DNA of 64,000 nucleotides from Dermanyssus gallinae. Lineage: Eukaryota; Arthropoda; Arachnida; Mesostigmata; Dermanyssidae. Positions 13,065 to 25,799 of the stretch are shown piece by piece. How positions within the stretch are numbered: the first letter of the stretch is position 1; each line of letters opens with the position of its first letter. The position numbers and the translations under genes are program-made. Location: positions 62,001-126,000 of the forward strand of contig QVRM01002215.1 in NCBI GenBank assembly GCA_003439945.1, given 5' to 3'. The notes below the pieces were generated by a model. It worked only from the letters and a program-made list of their open reading frames with translations. It was not told the DNA's origin and ran no database searches.

Positions 13065-13764
13065 CGCGCTCTTGCATTATTTGTTCAATATTCTACTTTG
13101 TTAAATGTGTATATATTTTCAAATCCTTATTGTTGTGTAATAATTGTATTCTCTATATGTAGAAATTACTTGCAGAAAACCACGATAAATAATACCACGT
13201 TTATGCGTTTAGAAGTTTCGCATGGTATTACGACTTTTCGCTGTATAAAAGCTTTTAGTTTTATATAAATACTCCTGTACTAATTATAAAGACGCTTGCA
13301 ATGTGTCTGTTTTTGCCTCATGTCGCATGTAACCCTGTTTAGGCACAAAAGGCAACAGAAGTTTATACTAGATCGGTTGGTAATAACAAATCGGTTGAAA
13401 TTTGAATATGCTGCTTTGGAATTACGTAGTAGGATGTTTAGATACGTGAATTGACTATCCGGCTTAGTTCTGCGTATGCGCGGGTGTATGGTGGTGGAGA
13501 CAGTTGCCTGTATGACAAGACACACAGACCACTGTGTCTCCCGTCGAATTTACGTGGCAGTGCGTGTAAGGACATCATGGCGTTTCCACTGCAGCATTCG
13601 ACGATTGAGGAGACGCGAGGTGTTATCTCTATGTTAGATTTGTGACTGTGGAAGGTGTTCAATCGGCCGATTCTCATTGCCAGATGGTAGCCATAAGCAT
13701 AAGGAAGACTGTGAATCTAACAGAAAGTGGAGTGTTTGATTTCATGATGACCGGGGGTGTATGA

Positions 13765-14345
13765 GTGATGACCCAAGACCAGGCCCAAAAATACTGTAAT
13801 TACGCCCGAATTAATTGGCAAGATGAACGACCTGGTGGACCAACATGGCGTGTCATATTGCGAGTGTTGGCAGTGAGAGCGGGGGGTCAGCGTTGAAACA
13901 GTGTAGACAATTGCGTACGACAAGTTGGGCTACCCGAAAGTGTGCACGCGGTGTGTTCCCAGGAAGCTCAGCGAACCGCCAAAGGAACTCCGTGTGGGGC
14001 AAACACTGCAACACTTGTTCCGGTTTCACGAAGACCCTGCTTTTTGGACCGGATCGTCACTGCTGACGAAAGTTGGTCCCATCACTTCGAGCCATCGAGA
14101 ATCAACGCGGGACAGCATGCAAGGAAAGCATGCATCGTCACCTCTCCCTGAAACGTTCAAAGTGATGAGTTCACACTCTTTTTGGACTGCTCACAAAGGG
14201 AGTGATTCTGCTCCATGATAACGCTCGTCCACGCGTGTCCAGGGCTATACAACATGTATACGTTGCCTTGCAAATTTGATCACTTTGGACCGCTAAAAAC
14301 ATGTCAAAGGAAAACTCGGACGACGAGTTGAAGATCTCAGCAAAG
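13765..14345 (+). pseudogene. Decayed mariner transposase
   Basis: Mariner blocks appear in order across all three frames. DDPRPGPK and VITPELIGKMNDLVDQHG (13768-13850) are the inter-helix region. LGYPKVCTRCVPRKLS (about 13926-13973) matches the WVPR linker. HLFRFHEDPAF and ITADESWSHHFEPSR (about 14013-14100) carry the first catalytic Asp. LLHDNARPRVSRAIQ (about 14205-14252) carries the second. DHFGPLK near 14280 is the third region. At least three frameshifts and several stops separate them, so the protein cannot be made. This copy is more complete than the minus-strand relic at 8.2-8.7 kb and differs from the one at the right end of the window. Terminal repeats were not identified. Confidence 0.75.
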
Positions 14346-15149
14346 AACAGGCTCTCGCCACAGTCGCAGGAACTCGGGGAACAGGGAATCCTTTGACTCG
14401 TTAAATAGTCGCATAGTTGTGCTCACGGCTCTGGTGATTGTTTTTAAGCGAATGACTTCAATTATACTCACAGTGTCGTTTCTTGTCATTCCATTTGAAC
14501 ACTGCTTATATATTATTCGAGAGATAAAGGTGATAATAAACGTGATATCTACGGAAAACATAAGATCTTGATTCGTGAATAAGTTATCAACGATTTAAAA
14601 TAGCCCAAACAGAAGGATAGCATGTGCATACTAGAACACGACCGTATTTTAAAATTTACAAGAACAAATATAAGAGTTTACACAAAAAAACTCTACTACA
14701 AAAATAACCACAAAAATAAATATACGGAGCCTGGCCTCTTATCGCTTAAATAGCTTGGATCAACACGCGCCACATTTTTTGCGGAAATTCCACTGTTACG
14801 GCAAAAATATTGTACAGCCATCTCAGGACTCATGACTATTCTGTGTTTGTAAAGAATTTTTCATTACTTATCCATTTATGAGTTTGCAGACAACAACCTG
14901 TATAACTGGCAGTACCATAACAATGAACGAGAACACAACAAACATTTAGGGTTTTGTTTAAATTCTAGATAATCATCGTCCGTCCTCTATAGGCTTAAAA
15001 CTCACCGTGAGACAGAATTCCAATGCTCTAAGGTCCGAGCATATTGAGATAACTAGGGCTTCCCCCAACAGTCATTATGGCCGCTGAGTCTCAGCAGTAT
15101 GGTTTATCATAGATTTTTAATGAGTATCGCTCAATGAAAATTCGGCCAA

Positions 15150-15230
15150 GAATGAAAATCGAACCGGCGGTACCCCGTTAGATAATAACCATGACTAGCA
15201 CACTAGCGCGCTAGACTACGCCGCGACGTA
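15150..15230 (-). repeat. Possible tRNA-like (SINE head) block
   Basis: On the minus strand a B-box-like GGTTCGATTTTC (15154-15165) lies about 40 nt after an A-box-like TAGTCTAGCGCG (15207-15218), a spacing compatible with a tRNA-type internal promoter. The cloverleaf arms are not convincing. It may be an old SINE head or a chance match. Confidence 0.3.
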
Positions 15231-15851
15231 ACAACAGGCTAGGCTGCGTGCAGCTAGAAAAATGCTTTTGCCCTACATCTCGGGTCTTATGTCTGAGAAG
15301 CAACAAAATTGATACAGCTATGATAAGTGAGACATGGCTTCCTGAGTCATCTGCTGGACAGAGACTATTTACGGTTGTTTTTTTTTCGCATCCTCCGGGT
15401 CGCCACACAGTCGAGAACAGAGCTCCAACTATCAGACAAAGCTACTATGTTCCGATGTAGATGCCACCTAGTATACATCGGAATTAGCTATTTGTGACGT
15501 TATACTCGATGGCCGCATAGTGAGTATCGCAATTATTTATTTTCATGCGACAGCACCTGCCAAGTCGCCTGCAGGTGGTAGTCATGCAATAATTTTTGAT
15601 ATACCTGAATTTTGTACCGCTGTGTTTAAAATAAATCGTCTTTGTGTTTAAAATAATGTGTAATCAATCCGTTATTTGATGGTAAACGTTTCATAAGCCC
15701 GCATCATCAGACAATATCGGAAAAAAACGCTATATTCCTCATCTGCGCCGCATGGCTTCAAATGGCCGAATATCGATGCCCTGAGTCAACAGCAATCGCA
15801 TCCGTTTCGTCTAAGGAAGGCAAACTTGTTTGCGACCTAAACATATGGTCG

Positions 15852-15852
<1 letters not shown>

Positions 15853-15882
<30 letters not shown>
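15853..15882. repeat. (TA)n microsatellite
   Basis: Uninterrupted TA run of about 15 units. Confidence 0.95.
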
Positions 15883-15885
<3 letters not shown>

Positions 15886-16613
15886 GTGTAATATGGCCCT
15901 GAGACGGCCTCACTTCGTCACAAGTCCTGGCGTTGTCCATTTAAACGAAGTGCCCAGAACCGCAGCTATGTTTCCGCATTGAATTCTAAAATGTAACTTT
16001 TAGCAGAAAATTCGTCTGACTGCTGATGCCCAGTAGCTAGTTGTAGTCTCTCGCAAACCCTGTCGATAAATCTTGCTAAAATATGGTCCGGTTCGCCGAA
16101 TATTTTATACTCGAAGGAACAGAAACGTATTTCTTGTTTCAGTACCGTCAGTCTGTCATCACCAATTCAATAGAACACAAAACTCTTTTCGAGATTGAAA
16201 ACAAGGCCTGTGTGTGAAGCGCTGATTGTGGTCGTATCGGCCGAACGAGACTAGTCGGTCCAACACACCACAGAGACACTTCCACACATTAATGACATTA
16301 GACGTGATGACAAAAATCCGCTCCTTCGAGAAAAAAAAGAGAGGAGGACCATACACCAATTTTAATCAAAAGGAGGTATGTAATACATTTGCTGCTCGTA
16401 TTGCTTGCTTCAAGTTAGATTGTTAAACGAAATAGCAGCGCTCCGTTGGCGTACTTGATATAGCTGCGAAGCCAGATAACGAGGCTCTCGCAGATTTAAT
16501 CAGACCGCTTTAAGTGCCCGACTGGCCAATAAAGAGACACAAATATACGATGCGTTAAATTAGGCAAAAACAATATTGAAAAACAAATAGTCTTATATAT
16601 AAAAACGTATATA

Positions 16614-16617
<4 letters not shown>

Positions 16618-16653
<36 letters not shown>
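16618..16653. repeat. (TA)n microsatellite
   Basis: Uninterrupted TA run of about 18 units, ending about 140 nt upstream of an RLE retrotransposon fragment. Confidence 0.95.
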
Positions 16654-16657
<4 letters not shown>

Positions 16658-16789
16658 ACCGACGACTACCAGCATGTTGGGAATAAACAGTTCTGCTTCC
16701 TTTTCAGAAGACATCCAACGTCTTGTTTGCTCACTAACAAGGAAGACCGTCGAGATTCTGTAATACCCTTGTTTTTTTATCTTTCACAT

Positions 16790-17900
16790 GCCCTCCCCAC
16801 GTGCATGGGCGGCCTTGGTCTCCCCTCGGCTCGATCCTTGGCGGGCTTGGCCGTGGCTGCCTTGATGCATGCTACGTCGGAAAATGTCCAGCGCCTGCTC
16901 CCGCCGGCGGCCCAGGCAATGTTTGAGGCGGCTCGTGACGATATAGCGACTGGACATCAAGCTTCATTGCCTGGTCCCGATAGACTAGCCTGCCAGACGG
17001 CCTGGGCCGAGAAGGACCACGAAGTTTCGCTTAGTTCGCTGCTTGAAAAATGCGGGGATGACCAGGACTAGGCACGCCTTCTAGCTGTCGCTCGCCCAGG
17101 AGCAAGCGACTGGTTGCATGCACTACCCGCTGACTCACTGGGTATCCGCCTTGATGACCAATCCACCCGGATATGCGTTGGCCTGAGATTGGGGGCCGAT
17201 TTGGTTGAGCCACACAAATTCTCTTGTGGCGAGCCCGTCGGGCGACTCGCCAGACACGGCCTGTCTTGCGCCCACGCAGCGGGCCGGCGCCTAAGACACA
17301 CTGCCCTCAATGAAATGCTTGCAAGATCGCTGCGGAGGGCGGGGATTTCCTGCGTCCTGGAACCACCTGGGCTTTTAAGAGACGACGGTAAGCGCCCCGA
17401 CGGTATGACTTTGATACCCTTCTATAAGGGTCGTTCCCTGGTGTGGGATGCGACGGCGACCGACTCTCTGACCCCTTCCCTTGTCGGTCCCGGCGCGTCC
17501 CGCCCGGGGACTGCCGTTTCGCGAGCTGAGACCTCAAAGATAAGAAAGTATGCGGACCTAAGCCGGGCGCACCACTTTTCGCCATTCGCGTTCGAGACGA
17601 TTGGTGGCCCTGGGCCCCTCACGGTTGGGGACGCGTTACGGCAGGCGACGATGGACAAGAGGGCGCACGCCTTGTTCTCCCAGCGACTGTCCCTGGAGAT
17701 CCAAAGAAGTAACGCGACCTCAGTGCTCGGAACTATGAGAGACTGGATGGAATCGGACCTTCGCGCCAGGGAGCGGGCAGGACTTCCTCACGGGCATGAG
17801 CGATAGAGCGGCTACGGCGCGCAGAAGGAGCAACTAGGTCGACGAGCAGCAAAGCCGTGAAGCATTATATATGTTCTTCTAAATCTTTCTTATTTAATAC
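16790..17900 (+). pseudogene. RLE-type non-LTR retrotransposon, 3' fragment (copy at 17 kb)
   Basis: This copy is homologous to the 3' third of the element at 34-43 kb and starts at the GGLGLPSARSLAG region after the reverse transcriptase. The frame carries one nonsense change (TAG at 17069, where the array copies have AAG). It then runs open to the stop at 17804-17806 through the Cys/His finger (GRLARHGLSC) and the nuclease block RPDGMTLIPFYKGRSLVWD. The second catalytic Asp is present here (GAT at 17447-17449), unlike in the array copies. An 18-nt in-frame segment (encoding TLISRV or close) is missing near 17623. The 3' UTR homology ends near 17900 without a long AT tail. It is a 5'-truncated copy and diverged from the array, so an independent and older insertion. 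Confidence 0.85.
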
Positions 17901-20390
17901 AATAAAATGTTGCCATTGCACTGGCAGGAGGACATATTCAAGGAGACACCCCACCCTTTTACAAACTGCTTTCAATAGGACTGTTTTTTTGTCTTAAGCC
18001 TCACTAGATGCTTTCAGACAAAACAGAACACGCTGGTATGTCTTCGGTTTCTTTATCAAAATTATAGCAAATACACTCCGACAGCAATAGGCAGAACAAC
18101 AGCAATAATTTAACATTTGTATGCATTTAAAAAATAGTCGCAGAAATATGGACCGTTCAAAATACAAGGGCGAACATATATGTATATTTGCGAAATGCAC
18201 CATCAGCTCTCTTATATAAACACATTGACTGGCATCGGACGACACTCGTCCTTCGAAGGATTTTTTTTATAGAACGGTGTAAAAACAATAGAATTATGTA
18301 TGGTAGGTGCAACGGAAATCACTTTACAGTGATGTGCACAAATTGACTCTAAACACCAAGCATCAACTCCAAAAGATTAATTGCGTCAAATGCAAATTTT
18401 TCACCTTGCTACAAACAGGGTACCGATTAGCGCAAAAGTGTAACAGATAAGTGCAATGAAGAGTACTATTAGACCAAGGAGCCTACAGATAATTTGCGTC
18501 TAAGTAGTTACTCGACAAGCTCGGCGTCATCGCCACACACGCTGAGCGCATGGCTACGCTAACTGTGGTAACTAGAAAATTTTACCTGGCTGCGTATTGT
18601 AAAAAGCATGTTTATTAAATTAAACGATTATAGAGCTTATTTGATGCACAGGAGTCAATTACATTCAGTTGATTGAGTCTGTCGGACATGACAAAGGGAT
18701 CTCTTTCGTCTATCGCGGCAGAGGTACTTCCGATTGTCGACGTCCGCGCCCAAGCCAGAAGCATCGGCACACCGATACGCGTAGATAACTCACCGAAAGT
18801 TTGTTGGAAAAAAACTTTTGAAGATAGAGCCACCTTGACACATGCCTAGAGTGTTTTTTTTCTAAGGCAAGGACAAAGCAACCAAGGTAAGGGTTAATGT
18901 TTCCGCATCGCTAGCGGCGCTGCATTTGATGCAACCTTACACAACAATAGCCGCCACACCACATACCATCGAGATAGAGAAGACACAAACGACAAAAAGG
19001 ATATTGAGTTTCTATATCAGACCGAGTTTTTGGGAATAGCTTCGCCGGACAAAAACAAAGAGGGTGGGCGAGATAAGTATCTGATAGACTTCCTTTGAAG
19101 ACACAATACCGCGTCATAAAGACGGACTCTACATAGTTACCTAACGGAAAAACATAAAGGTCTGCTATACGCTATGGAAAAAACAAAAGTCTGCTATACG
19201 CTATGGAATATAAAGATAGAGATGCACATACGAGAAGGCTACGCAGAGCCAGCGCAGCCGCGAAGGCCCGACGAACTAGCTAATAATCGCACGATTCGGG
19301 TCTTGACTACAGTGAAAGCTAGATAACGAACGATTCGCGTCATTAAAGGTGCAAGGAAAACAGCGCAAAGAAGCCAAGAAGAAGTCCGTTTTTATTCCCC
19401 GACATAGTGGGCTCTTATAGCCTTTAATAAAAATAGAATAACATTAACAGCTGATATAGAAAATAAATATTTCATCAGATTAAGGTTAACTCGATCCCAA
19501 AATCTTGAACAAAAAGATGGGATCAAGGATTTCTGGGAACACATTTGGATTTCAGCTTGATCTGCTTATCCTTTCTACGCTACCAGGGTGTTATACACCA
19601 CATGCATTTAGAAATTTAGACACGCCCCAGTTGTGACCGCTCCTTATCGGAAGATTACAAAAAGAGCTTGCTGAGTAGTTAAAAGGTGCACACACTTTGT
19701 TAGTAAAAAGAGCATTACCGACACACACACAATATCCCTAGTGTGGGGAGAGTTGCACTGTTTCTGCTATGCCAGTTTAATAGCTTACTAGGACGTGGTA
19801 TTCATAAGTAAACCACATATAATAAACAGGTTACAAAAACAAATCTAGTTTTGCTAAGGTCAAAGTGTGCCCCTTATATACTCCTCCTCAGAGTTGAAAA
19901 TAGAGAAATTAAAATTTCTCGGCGCAAGTATAGCCACTTGGGTCATTGCTATGTCAAGCAACACGTATATCCACCGGTAAACTCGATTCTATATTAATGC
20001 GATAACACCGCAGACCTGGGTGGTTTCGAGAAACCCGGGAGAATTGGAAAACATTTTTGCTAATAAGATCCAGGATATCTAGCACCTAACTAATTATTCG
20101 GATTAGAAACATTTTCCCTCTGAAGAGAATCCAGCTGATAGCTTGTCCAGGGAATGCAGTTTACTTATCAAATGGCCAAAAAAAATCGACGCAGGGTTCC
20201 AGCTGGGATTCCGAAAGACAGTAGACCCAAATAGAACTTTGACATGCGACCCAAGTAATGGCACCCGCTTTCAGATTCACAAATAGTGGCTGGAAGAATT
20301 GAACCAAATATTTGCACTTTCTTCGCACAGTGCATAAAAAAATAACGGCAAAAACAGTTTATTCAAAGCAAGAACCTGTGTATTACAGTA
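17901..20390. other. Unassigned stretch
   Basis: No gene or element is recognised with confidence. It contains a small direct repeat at 19160-19208. A weak reverse-transcriptase-like string (FQLGFRK) near 20200 is too short to assign. Confidence 0.4.
19160..19208. repeat. Two-copy direct repeat
   Basis: The 20-nt unit GTCTGCTATACGCTATGGAA occurs twice, at 19160-19179 and 19189-19208, separated by an A-rich spacer (period 29 nt). Confidence 0.9.
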
Positions 20391-21090
20391 CAGATGCTCT
20401 TGTGGCGAGCCCGTCGGGCGACTCGCCAGACGCGGCCTGTCTTGCGCTCACGCAGCGGGCCGGCGCCCAAGACACACTGCCCTCTGTGAAATGCTTGCAA
20501 GATCGCTGCTGAGGGCGGGGATTCCCTGCGTCCTAGAACCACCTGGGCTGTCAAGAGACGACGGTAAGCGCCCCGACGGTATGACTTTGATACCCTTCTA
20601 TAAGGGTCGTTCCCTGGTGTGGGATGCAACGGTGACCGACTCTCTGACCCCTACCCTTGTCGGTCCCGGCGCGTCCCGCCCGTGGACTGCCGTTTCGCGA
20701 GCTGAGACCTCAAAGATAAGAAAGTATGCGGACCTGAGTCGGGCGCATCACTTTTCGCCATTCGCGTTCGAGACGATGGGTGGCCCTGGGCCCCTCACGG
20801 TAACATTGATCTCTTGGGTTGGCGACGCTTTACGGCAGGCGACGATGGACAAGAGGGCGCACGCCTTCTTCTCCCAGCGACTGTCCCTGGAGATCCAAAG
20901 AGGTAACGCGACCTCAGTGCTCGGAACTATCAGAGACTGGATGGACCCGGACCTTCGAGCCAGGGGGCGGGCAGGACTTTCTCACGGGCATGAGCGATAG
21001 AGCGGCTACGGCGCGCAGAAGGAGCAACTAGGTCGACGAGCAGCAACGCCGTGAAGCATTATAAATATTCTTCTAAACTATAATAAAATA
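20391..21090 (+). pseudogene. RLE-type non-LTR retrotransposon, 3' fragment (copy at 20.7 kb)
   Basis: Homology to the 34-43 kb element begins abruptly at the Cys/His finger (RCSCGEPVGRLA). It stays in one open frame from 20392 to the stop at 20998-21000, through RPDGMTLIPFYKGRSLVWD with an intact second catalytic Asp, to GLSHGHER at the C-terminus. It keeps the segment TLISW that the 17 kb copy lacks. The 3' UTR (ending with CTATAATAAAATA) matches the array units, but no long AT tail follows. It lacks all reverse-transcriptase motifs and is therefore a dead 5'-truncated insertion, though the nuclease domain is unbroken. Confidence 0.85.
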
Positions 21091-22639
21091 TATTTAACCT
21101 GTGTATTAAGCAGGACCTAGCGTATTGGCTGATTTGTCGGGTGCTAAGCAGGTCTGGAAGATACAAAACCGGACACTAGCGCCCTTATCACCATCAATAA
21201 CTGTAACTGTTACTATAAATAAACTGGTACATGCTTTTTAAATCCTGAAATTGCGAGGTCAATCGCCTGCTATATTCAACATCTCCTTGAACTACTAATT
21301 ACTGATTACTACTGCTTTACTATAGGGCCTAAATAAGCGAATATATTGATAGTGGAGGTCACAATTCTCTGTGGATTATCTCCAGGTCCACTGCTATCAG
21401 AGTAACACGTTGGTGGCGATGGAGTAGTACATATCCGAAATGCATACTACACAGGAGCTTAAAATACTTTCTGGGCTGACTCTCAGCCAAGAGTTAACGT
21501 CCATGGGACTGCTTTGCGCATTGCTTCACAAACGGACCCCCATGTGCAACGGTGGGGCTTAAACCCGCGCACTAATGTGTCTCCTCCTGTCGCGAGGTGC
21601 AGATAATGCACCACGCCACCGGGCTCGACACTATGCAGGAGTTTGGAAAACGAACGCTGAGATGCAGCAGTATCAAGCCTACAATTAAAGTCTTTGGCGA
21701 AAGAACTGGTACACCAGTCGAAATAATCGTGATGGCGCGGTCAATCTTTTTCAAGTCTCCTTAACGGAGTCACGGCTTACACTACTGTGCATCTCCATCC
21801 CATGAAGGACGCGTATCGCCATTGGTCTCGTACAAAAATCATGTGCAAAGGTGAAAATTCGTGCCGCCTTTCTATCGTACGTTGACTTGGCCACATGGTG
21901 GTTGACTTGGCGCCCAACGCCATGACCGTTTGCACTGTAAGAACGACGAGCCTGCAATGGCGACTCTCCTCCCGACTCCGGAGACATAAGCTGTTCCGTT
22001 AAACGGAGTGGACAATGAATGCATCCCTATAAACACAATTGGGAGGTGCTGAAGACGATTTTGTTATTGTTGACCTGCAGGATCGTTGCCTGTTTGAGAG
22101 GGAGGCTCAGTAGAAGAAAAACTCCCCCTTTTTGCTGCCCATGCAACGGCCTTAAATCTGATCGTGTTAGTAGTATCCGGTAACGTATTTGAGTTCCACT
22201 GGGCCACGTCACTCTGGTCGTTGTGGTAGCAATTAACCGCCTGCTGCTTTTTTCTATTTTGAAAAAGCATTAACACGATAGTTCGTCACACAATTCCTGC
22301 ATCACTGTAGCCGTGCTCTCTTTGCAGGCCCCTCAGCAATTGACTGGCTCTCAACTGAACAGTAATTGAAAGCACGTATATGGCTGGAGCATGGCGCACG
22401 CGCACACATTTGATAGCAGACTATTGCTTATGCATGTACTTAAAATGTACTGGCTTAACATACATACTGTCTGAAAAACATCACACCGTATTACTGCGCG
22501 GTGTGATGTCCACACAAATTTACTTGTCACAACGAAACTGCATAAATGTACCGAGAACCCCAAAAAAAAGCTGCCAGCCTTTTGTGCAGGGATTTGGTGG
22601 ACAGGCCGGGCAAAATTTGGCGGGCCAACCTATGAGATA
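21091..22639. other. Unassigned stretch
   Basis: No gene is recognised. Around 21545-21630 the minus strand has a GTGGCGTGGTGC...GGGTTTAAGCCCC arrangement that faintly resembles a degenerate tRNA head. It is too weak to call. Confidence 0.35.
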
Positions 22640-23830
22640 TACACATTGACGACATCAAGCGCGATGACTCGAGTTAATTCATTCGCGCACCGGGCCAAAA
22701 AGACAACCATGGGTAAACAAAAAAAGCGAGCGATAGAGCTAGACAAAGTAGATCGCCGCATGTTTCTGCTCGGCTCCATCGACGCCCTACGGCAGATCCA
22801 GACAAGTCTCCGCCAAGAAGACAAGTTCTTTACCTCGCCATCCTAGTTGACGTTCGAAACATTTTTAACAGCAGTGACCAAACAGTGGCCCCCTGCTATG
22901 AAACATACCATACGACGACGTGCTGCGGCCAAGGGACCTTCCTTCCGGGGCTAACCTCCTAGCGTATGCCGACGACCTCGTTTTCACCGTTCAAGCTCGG
23001 ACCCTGGATTTGTTACAGAGTCGTCCGAATGAAGCACTTGCCGATGTCGCCCACTGGATGCAGAGTCGCTCTCGCCCCCGCTTAAAGCGAGGCCATATTT
23101 CTGGTGGGACGGAGGAACTGCCCCGCCCTTAACCTCCATATCGAAGACCAGAAGATTGCAGTCGTCATCAAGGTGAGGTACCTCGACGTCACCCTAGACA
23201 GGGGTCTCCGCGGGACACGTGCGGCGGGCAATAGAGAAATAGCCAATAACTTCGCACGAGTCATGCCCAAGACTGACGGGCTTTGATAATCCAGACATCG
23301 TGTATCTATGTCCGCGGCCGAGTCAGTTGCCGTACGGATCTCCGGCCTGGCCCACCGACACATCAAAGTTCGCCGCCAACAGGAAACGCCTGGATCGTAG
23401 CTCTCAGAGTAATTGCGGCGCGCCAGACGGTTGGCGCAGCGGCGGCCCTCGCTCTGGCTGGAACGGTCCCCTGGGATCTAAAAGCAGCCGACCGCCACCC
23501 CCTATGGTGCTATCTCCAGCGCGAGAAGGATGAGGAGCGTCGACGCACAATCGATCTATGGCAGGAGGAATGGGACCGTTTACGAGGGTGCCTAAGGGGC
23601 CAGATTTCGCACTCTAATCCCGAACATCAAAGACTGACTAACCCGACCGGGGGGTAAACTTATCTCTCGACCCAGATTCTGATAGGTCACAGCGACTTCC
23701 TGTCCTATCTGTTCAGGATCGAGAAGGTTCCCAGCCCTAAGTGCATCTACTGCGGCGATGGACCAGAGGACACCCGACTGTTCTGAGGTGCTCTGCATGG
23801 GCGGAGCAGCGCGCACCCTTAGATCTTTAA
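22640..23830 (+). pseudogene. Decayed R1-like non-LTR retrotransposon (RT to C-terminus)
   Basis: Blocks run in order through different frames. LVDVRNIFNS (near 22846) is the first catalytic Asp region of the RT. YDDVLRPRDLPSGANLLAYADDLVFTV (22910-23000, split by a frame change) holds an intact YADD box. IKVRYLDVTLDRGLRGTR (about 23170-23220) is the thumb. ALRVIAARQTVGAAAALALAGT and IDLWQEEWDRLRG (about 23400-23590) are the C-terminal helical region. HSDFLSYLFRIEKVPSPKCIYCG and following residues (about 23690-23790) are the R1-type C-terminal zinc-binding motif. A deletion removed the segment between the first Asp and YADD, including the QG(D/S) box. Endonuclease and 5' region are absent. It is a pseudogene. 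Confidence 0.8.
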
Positions 23831-25053
23831 TTGAAGACTCTAGTTCTTACCCTACATGACCTCCGTAAAACATGACGGAAACACTCTCGTACTGAAAACA
23901 TCATATCCGAAGTCTTTAAATTCATACTTCAAGCAAAAATGAGGGCCAACCGCCAAACACGCCCCCTCCCCGTGGCTTCCAGGAAACACACCGGTCGATG
24001 TAGTTGAATCGCTTCTCCTGACTGTTTAATGAAACGCACACGCAGTTTATAGTTAGACCGGGGGACGGGGACATAACTGGTTTTCAGCGGGTTGGAGCTC
24101 CACACTACCGGCCCAAGCTTAGAGGGAGCTTCTCCAATCGTGTGTGCCATCGTACCTTCCAGTTAGCGGGTTGCGGGCCAGCAGTGGAAACAATCAGAGT
24201 CAGGCTTCGATCACCTATTACAGGACCGCTTCAGCAATTTTTGTTGGAGTGGCAGGGAAAGGTAACCGAGGCCTTGGCAGAAGTAGCGCAGTTGGCTGTG
24301 TGTCTCGCCAGGGAGCTTTGGGATAGAATGGTATGCACTAGCCGGCACATGTACACAAGGTACATTGTGCGTGGCTATCACAACTTGATATAATCGACCA
24401 AAGAATTTCATCAAGTTAGGGATTCAATGAAGTTGTCGGTTGTGCTGGCAGAGATGCGCTAAATGCCACGCAGCAAGCTGCCAGACGCATCGGCGGTCCT
24501 TGCACCCTTTTGCCCGGTGGGACGGTCGCTGAAGTGTTCAAATTGTATATAATGAATGGATTGTATTTTAATTATGTACCATTTTGAAATGCAATGTTAT
24601 TTCAAAGTAAACAATATGTATGTATTTTCCAGTTCGTTATCTAAAAATGTAGGAGGTCGCAGGCTACCTCATAAATACACGCCACTGTCAGCATGTGTGT
24701 CGATACATAAAAAAGTGCGAATAAAATCTCGAGGAGGATCGACCGGCAGGGGGAGCACTCTTGTCCTCGCCAGACCGCTTAAGCTGTCGATTTAGCTTCA
24801 GCTATTACCCTCAACTGGGTTCTGTCGTATGGTTCAGTAAACGGCGAGTGTCTTCATTGCAGTAGGGAGGTAGGAAGTCCAATAGTTAAGGAAGATTTTT
24901 CTAGAACAACATTTTTCAGTTACGTAATAGGCGGCAAAGAAGAAACTCATCTTCATAATAGTGGCAGTGCTAAGTTCATCAGAGGGATTCATGAAAGCGA
25001 CTTACAATACAGGCAGGACAAACTCGCGACCATTCAGAACCAGTGCGAGTTGT
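23831..25053. other. Unassigned stretch
   Basis: No gene is recognised. Short frames at 24140-24390 and 24556-24795 carry no family signature. Confidence 0.4.
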
Positions 25054-25141
25054 TTATAACTAGATATACAAGTGCTTATTACTAGATATAATAGTGTTTA
25101 TTACTAGATATAATATTGTTTATTACTAGATATAATAGTGC
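25054..25141. repeat. 22-bp tandem repeat, four copies
   Basis: The unit TTATTACTAGATATAATAGTGT is repeated exactly four times (25054, 25076, 25098, 25120) with 0-4 differences per unit and no spacer. It is a minisatellite. Confidence 0.95.
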
Positions 25142-25354
25142 TTACTTTGCTAGTGTGCTACAGTGAATCGACAAAAATACAGAATTCGCACGGGAATAAG
25201 TACTTTGCGCAATCACAATCAAACGCGTTTTCAGGGGTGTAAAAAAGACACCTAGATGCAGAGCAGCCGGAAACGAAATGAGAAACGAACATTGAGAGCT
25301 AACGTTAGCACTGGCACCATGCTAGAAAGCTATATTTGGGATTAAACAATGACT

Positions 25355-25740
25355 GAAAAAAGAATAATTGTGTATATGGACGAGATATTAGAACTACTGG
25401 CAAGACAGTATCAGTTAAGTTCTGAAGACGGGGCCGATTGGTCAAGAACGACGTTCCTCAAGCCAAGAGTAATGAAGTACATTTTTAAAAAGCTTCTACG
25501 GGAGTCACTATAACGTCAAATTGCAGTACTTCCCAAGATCATATAGACAGCAGAATAGGAAAGCGGTTTTAAGAATAGAATGGTCCATATCTTAGAGAGG
25601 GGGGCTCTAATGACACATGAACTACAACTTCCATAGGGTTTACCTAGGACGAGAGCGTCTAAGGCCTACATTATAAAGTCGACGGAGATATTAAAGGCAG
25701 TCGACATAGAAATATACACTTTCCCTTGTGGCCCCTTAAT
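25355..25740 (+). pseudogene. Decayed RT fragment, relic A of the 52-55 kb family
   Basis: IVYMDEILELL (about 25375-25400) stands where a YADD box would be, with the catalytic pair altered to MD. It is followed by shattered frames with GVTITSN-like residues and RMVHILERGALMTHELQ (about 25582-25630), which matches the RNRIVHVLEGGPLLTEELQ region of the intact ORF2 at 55.1 kb. The end of this relic (EIYTF) is then cut off. The same DNA recurs about 0.45 kb downstream as relic B. Stops and frameshifts make it dead. Confidence 0.6.
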
Positions 25741-25799
25741 TATAATAATATATGCTAGGGGATAATATCAGATAGACTCGAGTACTTTATCGAAATCAG

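Larger units (their letters stand above)
11713..13764. other. Unassigned stretch with two long (TA)n tracts
   Basis: No gene is recognised. It contains (TA)n at 12823-12867 and 13037-13064. Several overlapping short frames at 13280-13680 carry no family signature. Confidence 0.4.
14346..16789. other. Unassigned stretch with microsatellites
   Basis: No gene is recognised. It contains a weak tRNA-like block at 15150-15230 and (TA)n tracts at 15853-15882 and 16618-16653. Confidence 0.4.

Noticed and set aside
20150..20340. Possible reverse transcriptase relic (FQLGFRK)
   Set aside because: One short motif-like string without the flanking blocks in order is not enough.
21545..21630. Possible tRNA-like block on the minus strand
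   Set aside because: The B-box position reads GGTTTAAGCCC, not GGTTCGA-type, and the arms do not fold convincingly.
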